This document shows, piece by piece, positions 16,045 to 25,285 of a stretch of DNA of 63,508 nt. The notes beneath the pieces are model-generated. The model was not told the DNA's origin and ran no database searches. It saw only the letters and a program-made list of their open reading frames with translations. Within the stretch, counting starts at the first letter, position 1, and each line of letters opens with the position of its first letter. Source of the DNA: an uncultured Bacteroides sp. Lineage in GTDB: Bacteria > Bacteroidota > Bacteroidia > Bacteroidales > Bacteroidaceae. Location: the NCBI GenBank assembly GCA_900556845.1, contig USQO01000003.1, positions 1-63,508 on the forward strand, read 5' to 3'. The position numbers were made by a program, and so were the translations under genes.

Positions 16045-17496
16045 TTATCCTACACTACCTTCCAGTGAAATAGAAAGCAATTTCTGAGCTTCTACCGCAA
16101 ACTCCATCGGTAGCTTGTTGATAACTTCCTTGGCATATCCGTTTACAATCAGACCTACAGCATCCTCGGTAGAAATACCTCGCTGGTTACAATAGAACAC
16201 CTGGTCCTCGGATATTTTCGATGTAGTAGCCTCATGCTCAACCACCGCAGTTTCATTATGGATATCCATATACGGGAAAGTATGAGCTCCACACTGACTA
16301 CCCAGCAACAAAGAATCACACTGACTATAGTTACGTGCATTATCTGCCTTTTCGGCTACACGAACCAAACCACGGTACGAGTTCTGACTCTTTCCGGCAC
16401 TGATACCCTTACTTACAATGGTAGAACGAGTATTCTTTCCAAGGTGAATCATCTTGGTACCTGTATCTGCCTGCTGATAATTATTAGTCACAGCAACCGA
16501 GTAAAACTCTGCAACCGAATTATCACCACTCAAGATACAGCTAGGATACTTCCAGGTAATAGCCGAACCTGTTTCGACCTGTGTCCACGACAGTTTACTG
16601 TCTACACCCTTACAGATACCACGTTTAGTCACGAAGTTATAAACCCCACCTTTGCCTTCGGCATCTCCCGGATACCAGTTCTGTACAGTAGAGTATTTCA
16701 CCTCTGCACGGTCCAGTACAACAATCTCCACAATTGCAGCGTGCAACTGATTCTCGTCTCGCATCGGGGCAGTACACCCTTCCAGATACGAAACATAGCT
16801 ATCGTCATCTGCTACAATCAAGGTACGTTCAAACTGCCCTGTATTAGCCGCATTGATACGGAAATAAGTGGACAATTCCATCGGACAACGTACCCCCTTC
16901 GGGATATAAACAAACGAACCATCACTAAATACCGCCGAGTTCAAAGCTGCAAAGAAATTATCCCTGTAGCCAACCACCGATCCCAGATATTTCTTCACCA
17001 AGTCGGGGTGCTCACGTACAGCCTCACTCATCGAACAGAAAATGATTCCCTTTTCCATCAAGGTTTCCTTAAACGTAGTCTTTACAGAAACCGAGTCCAT
17101 CACTGCATCAACAGCCATACCACTCAGAGCCATCTGTTCTTCCAAAGGAATACCCAATTTATTAAAAGTCTTCAGCAACTCAGGGTCCACCTCATCCAAA
17201 CTCTTTGGACCATCTTTCTTTTTCGTCGGGTCCGCATAATAAGAGATAGCCTGATAATCAATTTCAGGAATAGTCAGATGTGCCCATGTCGGCATTTCCA
17301 TCGTCTGCCAATAACGAAAAGCCTTCAAGCGAAATTCGAGCAGCCATTCCGGTTCTCCTTTTTTCTCAGAAATCAGCTTTACGACCTCCTCGTTAAGACC
17401 TTTCTCAATTATATCTGTATGAACCTCCGTAGTAAAGCCATATTTATACTTCTCCTGCGTAAGTTCCTTTACATACTTATTGGATTCTTCTTGCAT
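16045..17496 (-). CDS. sufB: Fe-S cluster scaffold protein SufB
   Basis: This 483-residue protein is the main scaffold on which Fe-S clusters are built. Typical segments are FRLKAFRYWQTM, GVRCPMELSTYFRINA, MRDENQLHAAIVEIVV, VVEHEATTSKISEDQVFYCNQRGI and the C-terminal MEFAVEAQKLL. Length is normal. It starts 1 base after the cvpA stop, which ties the suf genes to the translation-factor operon upstream. A 426-residue antisense frame here is only a shadow of this gene. Confidence 0.98.
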   Translation of the reverse strand: MQEESNKYVKELTQEKYKYGFTTEVHTDIIEKGLNEEVVKLISEKKGEPEWLLEFRLKAFRYWQTMEMPTWAHLTIPEIDYQAISYYADPTKKKDGPKSLDEVDPELLKTFNKLGIPLEEQMALSGMAVDAVMDSVSVKTTFKETLMEKGIIFCSMSEAVREHPDLVKKYLGSVVGYRDNFFAALNSAVFSDGSFVYIPKGVRCPMELSTYFRINAANTGQFERTLIVADDDSYVSYLEGCTAPMRDENQLHAAIVEIVVLDRAEVKYSTVQNWYPGDAEGKGGVYNFVTKRGICKGVDSKLSWTQVETGSAITWKYPSCILSGDNSVAEFYSVAVTNNYQQADTGTKMIHLGKNTRSTIVSKGISAGKSQNSYRGLVRVAEKADNARNYSQCDSLLLGSQCGAHTFPYMDIHNETAVVEHEATTSKISEDQVFYCNQRGISTEDAVGLIVNGYAKEVINKLPMEFAVEAQKLLSISLEGSVG

Positions 17497-17497
17497 A

Positions 17498-17998
17498 TCA
17501 ATCTAATATATTAATTGTAACACTCTTTATTACAGGAAAAAAAATTCCGGTAAACTCCCTGACCGGATGATAAAACAAGGACTCATTTTTCTTTGTTGCA
17601 GCAATTAACTCATCTTTAGAATCTATAAATTCTATTGCATGAATCACCAGTCCAACAATCAGCACACACTTTATACATCCTACCAAGCTCCCCAACCATC
17701 GGTTAAGGCATCCCAAATGAACAGCCTCGATAACCCTTGTCAGCAAAGAAGCAAACAAAGAAAGGATAAGCGGTATAAACAGCCATATCAGTACAAATGC
17801 AATAATCTGGGCAACCGTAACAGAGCAATTCACCTCTGCCGCCAGTTTTGCCCCTACAGCAGTGTACAAGGCCCGCGCAACAAAAAGTCCTGCCACCAAT
17901 CCCATCATAGAAGCCATTTCTTTCACAAATCCTCGCATAAAGCCCGAAAGGAAGCCAATAAAAACCACCACGAGTATCAAAACATCCAGTGCTGCCAT
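17498..17998 (-). CDS. CvpA-family membrane protein
   Basis: This inner-membrane protein of about 166 residues has four predicted helices. It begins MAALDVLILVVVFIGFLSGFMRGFV, with the conserved Gly-Phe-x-Arg-Gly turn of CvpA proteins. The open frame extends to 18061, but the ATG at 17998 is preceded by AAGGA and gives the usual family N-terminus. In E. coli CvpA is linked to colicin V production and envelope homeostasis. Here it sits between infB and sufB, with only 1 base before sufB. Confidence 0.88.
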   Translation of the reverse strand: MAALDVLILVVVFIGFLSGFMRGFVKEMASMMGLVAGLFVARALYTAVGAKLAAEVNCSVTVAQIIAFVLIWLFIPLILSLFASLLTRVIEAVHLGCLNRWLGSLVGCIKCVLIVGLVIHAIEFIDSKDELIAATKKNESLFYHPVREFTGIFFPVIKSVTINILD

Positions 17999-18113
17999 AT
18001 AAGTATCCTTCAAACTTATAGACGCAGACCACACAGAAAAAGCATTGGTAAAATGATGCACCTGTGTAATCCGCGTCTACATAATTTATTCAGACAGTGC
18101 GCCTATCAGAAAA

Positions 18114-21017
18114 TTACAGAGTTTGTTTTACTTCAACTTCTTCATAAGTTTCGATCACGTCACCGACCTTGATATCATTGCAGTTTGTCAAGCTGATACC
18201 ACATTCAAAGTTAGTACCAACCTCTTTAACGTCATCCTTAAAGCGTTTCAAGGCATTGATATTACCGGTAAATACAACGATACCGTCACGAATCAAACGT
18301 GCCTTATCCGAACGTTTTACTTTACCAGTCTTAACCATAGCACCGGCAACCATACCCACCTTGCTGATATTGAACACTTCGCGAACTTCGATAGTTGCAG
18401 TAACCTGTTCCTTCAAAGTCGGAGCCAGCATTCCTTCCATTGCCGATTTTACTTCTTCGATAGCATCGTAGATAATAGAATATTTACGTATATCTACACC
18501 CTCCTGCTCTGCCAGTTTAGCGGCATTGCTAGAAGGACGAACCTGGAATCCTACGATAATAGCGTCCGATGCAGCAGCCAGTGATACATCCGATTCGGAA
18601 ATCTGACCTACACCCTTGTGGATAACGTTCACCTGAATCTGCTCTGTAGACAACTTGATCAAAGAGTCGCTCAATGCTTCTACAGAACCGTCCACGTCAC
18701 CCTTCACGATTACGTTCAACTCATGGAAGTCACCCAAAGCCAGACGGCGGCCCACTTCATCCAAAGTAAGCATTTTCTGTGTACGCAAGCCTTGCTCACG
18801 TGCCAGTTGCTCACGCTTGTTGGCAATTTCACGAGCTTCCTGATCTGTATCAAATACATGGAAAGTATCTCCGGCAGCAGGCGCACCATTCAGCCCCAAA
18901 ATCAATACCGGCTCTGCAGGACCAGCTTCTTTCAGGCGCTGGTTACGTTCGTTGAACATAGCCTTAACCTTACCATAAGATGTACCAGCCAATACGATGT
19001 CACCTACGTGCAAAGTACCGTTAGAAACCAATACAGTAGCAACATAACCACGTCCTTTGTCCAAAGAAGATTCAATGATAGAACCAGTAGCCTTTCTGTT
19101 TGGATTCGCTTTCAAATCCAACATTTCGGCTTCCAGCAGAACCTTTTCGAGCAACTCGGCAACACCCGTTCCTTTCTTAGCCGAAATATCCTGAGACTGA
19201 TATTTACCTCCCCACTCTTCTACCAGGAAGTTCATAGCAGCCAACTCTTCCTTAATTTTATCCGGATTTGCATTCGGTTTATCCACCTTGTTGATTGCAA
19301 ATACAATAGGAACACCCGCAGCCATCGCATGGTTAATAGCCTCTTTTGTCTGCGGCATCACATTGTCATCGGCAGCCACAATAATGATTACAACGTCAGT
19401 AACCTTGGCGCCACGTGCACGCATGGCAGTAAAGGCCTCATGACCCGGAGTATCGAGGAACGTAATATGTCTTCCGTCCTCCAAAGTTACGTTATAAGCA
19501 CCGATATGCTGAGTAATACCACCCGCTTCACCCGCAATAACATTTGCCTTACGGATATAGTCCAGCAAAGAAGTCTTACCGTGGTCTACGTGACCCATCA
19601 CGGTTACAATCGGAGCACGAGGCAACAAGTCTTCTTCTGCATCGGCCTCCTCTTCAATAGCCTGAGCTACTTCGGCACTTACGTATTCAGTTTTATATCC
19701 AAATTCTTCGGCTACCAGATTAATGGTTTCTGCATCCAGACGCTGGTTGATAGATACCATAATACCCACACTCATACAAGTAGAAATAACCTGAGTAACA
19801 GAAATATCCATCATGTTAGCCAATTCGTTGGCAGTAACGAACTCCGTCAGTTTCAAGACTTTGCTTTCTTCCTGTTCCAGTTCCTCCTGCTCCATCTGGC
19901 GGTTCTGAATACTTTCACGTTTTTCCTTACGATATTTAGCAGCCTTGTTTTTACCCTTATTTGTCAGGCGGGCCAATGTTTCCTTAATCTGTTTAGCTAC
20001 ATCTTCATCGCTCACTTCCTGTTTTACAACCGGTTTCTTGAAGCGATCTTTGCCGGCATTATGTTTACCGTTATTGCCTGCAGCCTGATTTTTGCCCCCT
20101 TTATCATTTTTAGCCGTGTTGGCAGCACCGTTATTGCCGGCAGCAGCTATATCAACACGCTCTTTATTAATACGATTTCTCTTTTTCTTCTTAGAAAGAT
20201 CGTCTCCCTTGTCCGATTTTTCATCGGTCTTTCTAATCTCCTTGATGATTGCATCCTTCATCTGCTTGCGCTGTTCCATGCGCTGCTTGTCTTTCTCTTC
20301 CCGTTCTTTCCGTTTTTCCTCTTTCGATTTCTTTTTCGGACGGGTAGACTGATTCAGCGCATCCAAGTCTATCTGACCAATCACATTGATTTTAGATTTA
20401 AACTCGGTAGGACGAATCTTAAATACTTCGTCGTTGTCATTCTGTGACTGAACATTTTCAGTTTCGGTGGTTTCTTTCATCTCTTCCAACTCTTGTTTCA
20501 TTTCTTCCGCCTTTTTCTCCGGTTCTTTTTGTTCTTCAATATTCACTATCGTTTCAGTATGTGGCTGTACTTCAGCAACAGCCTCTACCACCGGTTCCGG
20601 TTGCGGCTCCACTGTCTTTTCTTCTACAGGCTCAATTACTGGTTTTGATTTCTTCTTATTCAAGCTGTCCAAATCAATTTTTCCAAGCGGTTTAAATTTC
20701 TGGCGTATTCCCGTAGTAACTACAGGGTCAGCCACCTCCGGTTTTGCCGGCTGTGGCTTTGCCTCCGGTTGTAAATCTTCAATCGAAATAGAAGCTTTAT
20801 TACGGTCCTTATTCTGCCGTTCCTGAAAAATTTTTTCAGACTCTATTCTCAAATCTTTATCCTTGCTGAACTCTTTCACAAGCACAGCATACTGTTCTTC
20901 TGTTATTTTTGTATTCGGATTAGCCTCAACGGTAAATCCCTTTTTTTGCAGGAATTCCACTACGGTAGTGATTCCCACATTTAAGTCTCTTGTTACCTTG
21001 TTCAGTCTTATAGTCAT
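18114..21017 (-). CDS. infB: Translation initiation factor IF-2
   Basis: This 967-residue GTPase places initiator tRNA on the 30S subunit. An IF2_N domain (about residues 1-55) is followed by a long Lys/Glu-rich linker to about residue 390 and a second IF2_N region (FVTANELANMMDISVTQVI). The G domain begins with GHVDHGKTS near residue 475, with DTPGHEAF and NKVDKPNA following. Domains II to IV end in GDVIETYEEVEVKQTL. It belongs to the rimP-nusA-infB operon. A 609-residue antisense frame is a shadow. Confidence 0.98.
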   Translation of the reverse strand: MTIRLNKVTRDLNVGITTVVEFLQKKGFTVEANPNTKITEEQYAVLVKEFSKDKDLRIESEKIFQERQNKDRNKASISIEDLQPEAKPQPAKPEVADPVVTTGIRQKFKPLGKIDLDSLNKKKSKPVIEPVEEKTVEPQPEPVVEAVAEVQPHTETIVNIEEQKEPEKKAEEMKQELEEMKETTETENVQSQNDNDEVFKIRPTEFKSKINVIGQIDLDALNQSTRPKKKSKEEKRKEREEKDKQRMEQRKQMKDAIIKEIRKTDEKSDKGDDLSKKKKRNRINKERVDIAAAGNNGAANTAKNDKGGKNQAAGNNGKHNAGKDRFKKPVVKQEVSDEDVAKQIKETLARLTNKGKNKAAKYRKEKRESIQNRQMEQEELEQEESKVLKLTEFVTANELANMMDISVTQVISTCMSVGIMVSINQRLDAETINLVAEEFGYKTEYVSAEVAQAIEEEADAEEDLLPRAPIVTVMGHVDHGKTSLLDYIRKANVIAGEAGGITQHIGAYNVTLEDGRHITFLDTPGHEAFTAMRARGAKVTDVVIIIVAADDNVMPQTKEAINHAMAAGVPIVFAINKVDKPNANPDKIKEELAAMNFLVEEWGGKYQSQDISAKKGTGVAELLEKVLLEAEMLDLKANPNRKATGSIIESSLDKGRGYVATVLVSNGTLHVGDIVLAGTSYGKVKAMFNERNQRLKEAGPAEPVLILGLNGAPAAGDTFHVFDTDQEAREIANKREQLAREQGLRTQKMLTLDEVGRRLALGDFHELNVIVKGDVDGSVEALSDSLIKLSTEQIQVNVIHKGVGQISESDVSLAAASDAIIVGFQVRPSSNAAKLAEQEGVDIRKYSIIYDAIEEVKSAMEGMLAPTLKEQVTATIEVREVFNISKVGMVAGAMVKTGKVKRSDKARLIRDGIVVFTGNINALKRFKDDVKEVGTNFECGISLTNCNDIKVGDVIETYEEVEVKQTL

Positions 21018-21076
21018 ATTTTTAATTTAAAATAAATAGAGTATTGAAAAAATAAAGTCACGGCGGTGATACGACC

Positions 21077-22333
21077 TTACTCTTCAAACTCTGCTTTTAA
21101 AATTTTCAACACATCATCCACTGTGTTTTCTTCCAAGTCCGCCTTTTCAATCAACATTTCACGTGGAGCATTCAGCACACCTTTCGCTGTATCAATACCG
21201 ATACCCTTTATAGCATTGATAACCCACTCATCAATTTCATCTTTAAACTCATCCAGATAGATATCGTCCTCGATAGCATTTTCATCCAGTTCACGATATA
21301 CGTCAATGGTATACTCAGTAAGCATACTAGCCAGTTTGATGTTCAAACCGCCCTTACCGATAGCCAGTGATACCTCTTCAGGTTTCAAGTACACTTCGGC
21401 TCTCTTTTCTTCTTCGTGCATAGTGATAGAAGAAATCTTGGCAGGGCTCAGTGCACGCTGGATAAACAGCTGGATGTTAGAAGTATAGTTGATAACATCG
21501 ATATTTTCGTTGCGAAGCTCACGAACAATACCGTGGATTCTTGAACCTTTCACACCCACACATGCACCTACCGGGTCAATACGTTCGTCATACGATTCCA
21601 CTGCAATCTTTGCACGTTCACCCGGAATGCGGGCAATCTTCTTGATAGTAATCAAGCCATCCATGATTTCAGGAACCTCCATTTCGAACAGACGCTGCAA
21701 GAACATCGGCGAAGTACGGCTCAAGATAATTTTCGGATTGTTGTTTCTGTTATCAACACGGGCAACAACGGCACGCGCAGTTTCACCTTTGCGGTAGAAA
21801 TCGCTCGGAATCTGCTCTGTCTTCGGCAGCAGCAGCTCATTACCCTCATCGTCGATAAGCAACATTTCCTTTTTCCAAATCTGGTATACCTCTGCGCTAA
21901 CGATGGTACCCACTTTGTCGATATACTTATTGTACAAGCTATCCTTTTCCAGTTCCAGAATTTTTGAAGCCAATGTCTGACGCAGATTCAAGATAGCTCT
22001 ACGGCCAAACTTCTCAAAAATCACCTCATCTGTAACTTCCTCGCCCACCTCATACGAAGCATCAATCTTACGCGCTTCGGTAAGCGAAATCTGCATGTTC
22101 GGATTTGTCAAGTCCTCGTCGGCCACCACTTCGCGGTTACGCCATATTTCAAAGTCACCTTTATCCGGATTCACAATAACATCATAGTTCTCGTCTGTAC
22201 CAAACATCTTCGCAATAACACTGCGGAAAGATTCTTCCAGTACACTGACCATTGTGGTCCGATCAATATTCTTCAATTCTTTAAACTCCGAAAATGTGTC
22301 AATCAGGCTGACAGTTTCCTCTTTCTTGGCCAT
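21077..22333 (-). CDS. nusA: Transcription termination/antitermination factor NusA
   Basis: This 418-residue protein binds RNA polymerase and nascent RNA. It has the NusA N-terminal domain (to about residue 130), an S1 domain (about 135-200, including SRTSPMFLQRLFEMEVPE just after it) and two KH domains (GACVGVKGSRIHGIVRELRNENIDV and LAIGKGGLNIKLAS). The long acidic C-terminal repeats of E. coli NusA are absent, which is usual in Bacteroidetes. It starts 1 base after rimP ends. Confidence 0.98.
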   Translation of the reverse strand: MAKKEETVSLIDTFSEFKELKNIDRTTMVSVLEESFRSVIAKMFGTDENYDVIVNPDKGDFEIWRNREVVADEDLTNPNMQISLTEARKIDASYEVGEEVTDEVIFEKFGRRAILNLRQTLASKILELEKDSLYNKYIDKVGTIVSAEVYQIWKKEMLLIDDEGNELLLPKTEQIPSDFYRKGETARAVVARVDNRNNNPKIILSRTSPMFLQRLFEMEVPEIMDGLITIKKIARIPGERAKIAVESYDERIDPVGACVGVKGSRIHGIVRELRNENIDVINYTSNIQLFIQRALSPAKISSITMHEEEKRAEVYLKPEEVSLAIGKGGLNIKLASMLTEYTIDVYRELDENAIEDDIYLDEFKDEIDEWVINAIKGIGIDTAKGVLNAPREMLIEKADLEENTVDDVLKILKAEFEE

Positions 22334-22334
22334 A

Positions 22335-22802
22335 TTATTTAAAACTAATTAAGTATTTAGTATATTTTATTTCATCGTATGTAAAGACGACTTCCTGTTC
22401 CACCAGTTTAGGGCGTTTGGCACCCTCCGGTTTTATCTTGGTTTCTATCGTTATCGTAAAATTCTCTTCGTTGGCATCGGTCAAAACCCCGGTCCACTTC
22501 TTTCCATCCTTACCCAGGACCTCCACATCGGAACCAATGTGAATAAGATACTGCTGCAACACCTTAAACGGCTGACCGATTCCGGCCGATCCTACCTCCA
22601 GTTCATAATCCTCTTCTTCCCTATTCAGCTTCGACTCGATAAACCGGCTAAGCTCTACACAGTCATCAATCCAGACTCCTTCTGCATGGTCTATTTCCAC
22701 CACAATTTTATCATCCGGACTTACAGTAACATCTACCAGAAAATACTCTTTATTTTCCAGCCACTCATTCACAATCTGGGTTACAATGTTTTTATCTATC
22801 AT
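22335..22802 (-). CDS. rimP: Ribosome maturation factor RimP
   Basis: This 155-residue protein helps 30S subunit maturation. The N-terminal domain contains VEIDHAEGVWIDDCVELSRFIES and EVGSAGIGQPFK, the family hallmark near the domain junction. The C-terminal SH3-like domain is IGSDVEVLGKDGKKWTGVL and onward. It is the first gene of the long operon, with a promoter element at 22868-22875 and a leader of about 60 bases. Confidence 0.96.
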   Translation of the reverse strand: MIDKNIVTQIVNEWLENKEYFLVDVTVSPDDKIVVEIDHAEGVWIDDCVELSRFIESKLNREEEDYELEVGSAGIGQPFKVLQQYLIHIGSDVEVLGKDGKKWTGVLTDANEENFTITIETKIKPEGAKRPKLVEQEVVFTYDEIKYTKYLISFK

Positions 22803-22867
22803 GTATTAACTATTAAGAACAAAAAAAGGAGCTTAATCGCCCCTCCACCTTTCATCCATCTCGGTTG

Positions 22868-22875
22868 CAAAGATA
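22868..22875 (-). promoter_or_regulatory. -7 promoter element (TATCTTTG) for the rimP-nusA-infB-cvpA-suf operon
   Basis: Exact TAnnTTTG match on the minus strand, 65 bases upstream of rimP. It is the only clear promoter I see for the eight-gene run, although an internal start in the 115-base infB-cvpA gap is possible. Confidence 0.7.
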
Positions 22876-23014
22876 ATAATAATATTAATGTACTACAAAA
22901 ATTTCTCATAAATAATCATTTCTTAAAAGTCTTATCTGCCTTGCCCATAGGCTTTACACTGGAAAGTTTTACAAATAAGCTCTTTAAAAGCCCTCATTGT
23001 TCGGACGGTTTTTA

Positions 23015-23022
23015 TAAATTTG
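23015..23022 (+). promoter_or_regulatory. -7 promoter element (TAAATTTG) for the small membrane protein
   Basis: Exact TAnnTTTG match 29 bases before the chosen ATG; the upstream TTG at 22997 is spaced more closely than usual. Confidence 0.5.
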
Positions 23023-23051
23023 CGTCCAAAACCATAATCAAACAAAATCAG

Positions 23052-23453
23052 ATGAAAAAGGAAAATCTAAATATAAACAAACAGTTCATGGTAGGAAACG
23101 GTATTTTGGCCTTTGGTGTATTCTTCATTGTCTGCCTGTTTCTTTACCTGGGTTTCCGCTTCCAGCAAAAAGAAGACAAGCCTCAAGTTTTCAAGGATTT
23201 CTATACCATCACCCTTAGTAGCCAGTTTGCCGGCGACAGCCTTGCCGTCTATATCAACGACAGTCTGCTGTTCAACCGCACCGTACAGGAAGGAGGCTTG
23301 AAAATGCAGGTAAACCGTTTCGCCGAAGAAAATGTCCTGATGGTAGTAGACAGCAAGACAGATGCCCTGACTCCCTTTAACCTCAGCAAGGAAGGCAGCC
23401 TGGTGAACATTGACAAGAAAAACGGAAAAATCTGGATTGAAGAATCACATTAA
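23052..23453 (+). CDS. Conserved hypothetical single-pass membrane protein
   Basis: This 133-residue protein has one N-terminal membrane helix (GILAFGVFFIVCLFLYLGFRF) and an extracytoplasmic beta-rich tail (DFYTITLSSQFAGDSLAVYIND). I do not recognise a named domain. A longer open frame runs back to 22539, but it crosses the rimP gene and the promoter at 23015-23022. The ATG at 23052 is therefore chosen. It converges with the YgjP-like gene, and the two stop ends overlap by 4 bases. Confidence 0.75.
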   Translation: MKKENLNINKQFMVGNGILAFGVFFIVCLFLYLGFRFQQKEDKPQVFKDFYTITLSSQFAGDSLAVYINDSLLFNRTVQEGGLKMQVNRFAEENVLMVVDSKTDALTPFNLSKEGSLVNIDKKNGKIWIEESH

Positions 23454-24151
23454 AATCCTGCACGATAATTCCTTAACGCTGCACACAACTGCCGGGAGTC
23501 TTCTCCTACAGCCTCATCCAGCAAGCGCCAGAAAGCAGGCCCGTGATTCATCTCGCGCGTATGAACCAATTCGTGCAGCAGCACATAGTCAATCAGCCGC
23601 TCCGGAAGCAACATCAGGTAATAAGACAAGGAAATTGTCTTCCTGCTCGAACAGCTTCCCCAGCGGGTTTTTGCCGCAGTAATCGATACCGAGGTATAGA
23701 CAAACCCACGCTGTTCTGCCAGCCTTTTGATACGCTGCGGTAAATAAGCCTTGGCACTGGCACGAAGCGTTTTTTCTATCAACCCCTTTAATTCAAGTTG
23801 CACGGCCGGTTGTCCGAAATCTGTTCCGATGGGATACTCCAGACACCACCGGCCCTCTCCCTCTCGTCGGGCAATATAGCGTCCTGCCATTTTCCCCGGC
23901 TGTAGCCGCAACGAAAAGCGCGGAGCATCCAGCACAAATGCCTCGTCAATTTTACTAGAAACCGTGCTAAATGCCTTTTTCAGCTTGGGCCGGTTTTCTT
24001 CCAGCAACTTGCCTAAAAAGGTTCCCGAAACTCCCGCAGGCGCTGTAATATAGAGCCCATCCGGTTTTAACCGAAAAGAAACCATCCGTGCCGTGCGGCT
24101 CACACGCAAGACAATCTTTCCAAAATCCGAATCCAACAATTCCTTCTGCAT
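23450..24151 (-). CDS. YgjP/SprT-like zinc metallopeptidase (M48-like, DUF45)
   Basis: This 233-residue cytoplasmic protein carries HELVHTREMNHGPAFW near the C-terminus. His193, Glu194 and His197 form the zinc motif, with a third ligand in the following NHG. AKTRWGSCSSRKTISLSYYLMLLP just before it is the typical YgjP signature. YgjP-like proteins are putative proteases with no settled substrate. No partner helicase or nuclease gene lies beside it, so this looks like a house-keeping copy. Confidence 0.92.
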   Translation of the reverse strand: MQKELLDSDFGKIVLRVSRTARMVSFRLKPDGLYITAPAGVSGTFLGKLLEENRPKLKKAFSTVSSKIDEAFVLDAPRFSLRLQPGKMAGRYIARREGEGRWCLEYPIGTDFGQPAVQLELKGLIEKTLRASAKAYLPQRIKRLAEQRGFVYTSVSITAAKTRWGSCSSRKTISLSYYLMLLPERLIDYVLLHELVHTREMNHGPAFWRLLDEAVGEDSRQLCAALRNYRAGF

Positions 24152-24240
24152 ATCATTAAAAAACCAAGGCTTGTACAGTCATTTTTTCAATTTAAATCCG
24201 CCAAAAAGAAGTTGACTTTTCAGTGTATCATTACTGATGC

Positions 24241-24295
24241 AAACTTACAGCACAAATGTAGTAAACATTCATCGTTAGAATGAAAAACATTTATC
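24241..24295. repeat. Dispersed intergenic element, copy B
   Basis: Aligns without gaps to 1796-1850 (39 of 55 identical by hand count). The core at 24271-24295 contains TTCAT and ATGAA arms of a small inverted repeat around GTTAG. It lies between the YgjP-like gene and the tRNA gene. Confidence 0.5.
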
Positions 24296-24386
24296 TTACT
24301 TATGACAAAGCGAATAGACACTGAAAACACTCATGTCCCACTTGCACAGATACCATTTAATTCAAAATGCGTGTTTACGCAAGAGC

Positions 24387-24418
24387 ATAAAAAAAGCAGC
24401 TACGAAATTCGTAACTGC
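24387..24418 (-). terminator. Terminator of the tRNA gene
   Basis: A 10-base stem (24396-24405 with 24409-24418, one G-T pair) with a three-base loop is followed on the minus strand by a run of T. Confidence 0.8.
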
Positions 24419-24431
24419 CTGACCTTCAATG

Positions 24432-24505
24432 TGGACCAGCCTGGGCTTGAACCAGGGACCTCCAGATTATGAGTCTGTTGCTCTAACCAACTGAGCTACA
24501 AGTCC
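24432..24505 (-). tRNA. tRNA-Met (anticodon CAT)
   Basis: This folds as a full cloverleaf: D stem GCTC/GAGC, anticodon loop CTCATAA with CAT, variable loop AGGTC, and a perfect T stem CCTGG/CCAGG with loop TTCAAGC. The acceptor stem has a T-T mismatch at pair 6-67 and a wobble at 5-68. CCA is not encoded; the discriminator is A. The T stem and the paired G1-C72 argue against initiator tRNA, so elongator Met is most likely. A CAT anticodon modified to read isoleucine AUA codons cannot be excluded. Confidence 0.93.
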
Positions 24506-24618
24506 GTTGATTTCCTATCTTGAAACCGCTGCAAAAGTATATATTTTTATTTTAACATGCAAGCTTTCCGCAAAAAAAAAATAAAAAGAAGAGATAATCT
24601 TTTATATAAATAATATAG

Positions 24619-24626
24619 TACCTTTG
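24619..24626 (+). promoter_or_regulatory. -7 promoter element (TACCTTTG) for the HAD-ribF-CPBP operon
   Basis: Exact TAnnTTTG match 17 bases before the HAD start codon. Confidence 0.7.
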
Positions 24627-24643
24627 CATGCAAAAGACAATTC

Positions 24644-25276
24644 ATGAGTGCAATAATCAAAAATATTATATTCGATTTAGGGCAAGTGCTCCTCGACCTT
24701 GATAAAAAAAGATGCCTGGATGCTTTCAGTAAAGTTGGCTTTACTACTGCCGGCAAACTGCTGGAACAAAACGAACGTAACCAGTTTTTTGGTGCATACG
24801 AATGCGAAGACATAACCTCTGCCGAATTTCGGAATGCCGTACGTAACATGTGTACAACCGCCTGCTCTGACGACGAAATAGATGCTATATGGAATTCCAT
24901 GCTGGTCACCATTTCCAAGGAAAAACTGCAGTTCCTCATCGAATTGCGCAAGAGCTATCAGGTGTGCTTGCTTAGCAACACCAATGAAATACACTGGGAT
25001 TACATAGTAACCCACTTTTTCGAACAACAAGGCATAAAGCCCGAAGCATGTTTTGATCATATTTTCCTTTCTTACAAAATGGAAGAGAAAAAACCAAGTC
25101 CTGCCATTTACCAAAAGGCTTTAAAGACAGGAGACATGAAACCGGAAGAGACTTTGTTTATAGACGATCTAAAAGAAAACTGTCAGGCTGCAGCTGCACT
25201 TGGTATCCAGACCATACACCTTACACCCGGAAGTTCACTACCAGCAGTTGTCAGCAGCTTTTTAACAACCCTATAA
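24644..25276 (+). CDS. HAD-superfamily phosphatase (YihX-like)
   Basis: This 210-residue cytoplasmic hydrolase has HAD motif I as IIFDLGQVLLDLD. The catalytic first aspartate is clear, while the second position is Gly rather than Asp. Motif II lies in CLLSNTNEIHW, the conserved lysine in KMEEKKPSPAIY, and motif IV in TLFIDDLKENCQAA. YihX-type enzymes act on glucose-1-phosphate and similar sugar phosphates. The Asp-x-Gly variant of motif I is also seen in that subgroup. ribF follows after 9 bases, so a role in flavin-phosphate metabolism is possible but unproven. Confidence 0.88.
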   Translation: MSAIIKNIIFDLGQVLLDLDKKRCLDAFSKVGFTTAGKLLEQNERNQFFGAYECEDITSAEFRNAVRNMCTTACSDDEIDAIWNSMLVTISKEKLQFLIELRKSYQVCLLSNTNEIHWDYIVTHFFEQQGIKPEACFDHIFLSYKMEEKKPSPAIYQKALKTGDMKPEETLFIDDLKENCQAAAALGIQTIHLTPGSSLPAVVSSFLTTL

Positions 25277-25285
25277 ACCTGCATC

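Noticed and set aside
16234..17514. Long plus-strand open frame of 426 codons opposite sufB
   Set aside because: It mirrors the sufB reading frame, has a composition unlike a folded protein and no homology that I recognise; it is an antisense shadow.
18618..20447. Plus-strand open frame of 609 codons opposite infB
   Set aside because: It is rich in Phe, Ser and Cys, as expected from reverse-reading Lys/Glu-rich codons, and lies wholly inside infB.
20092..20700. Low-complexity Lys/Glu-rich stretch suggesting a repeat or foreign insert
   Set aside because: It is the normal variable linker of IF-2.
22539..23051. Long N-terminal extension of the small membrane protein
   Set aside because: It would overlap rimP on the opposite strand and cross the promoter element at 23015-23022; the ATG at 23052 is better supported.
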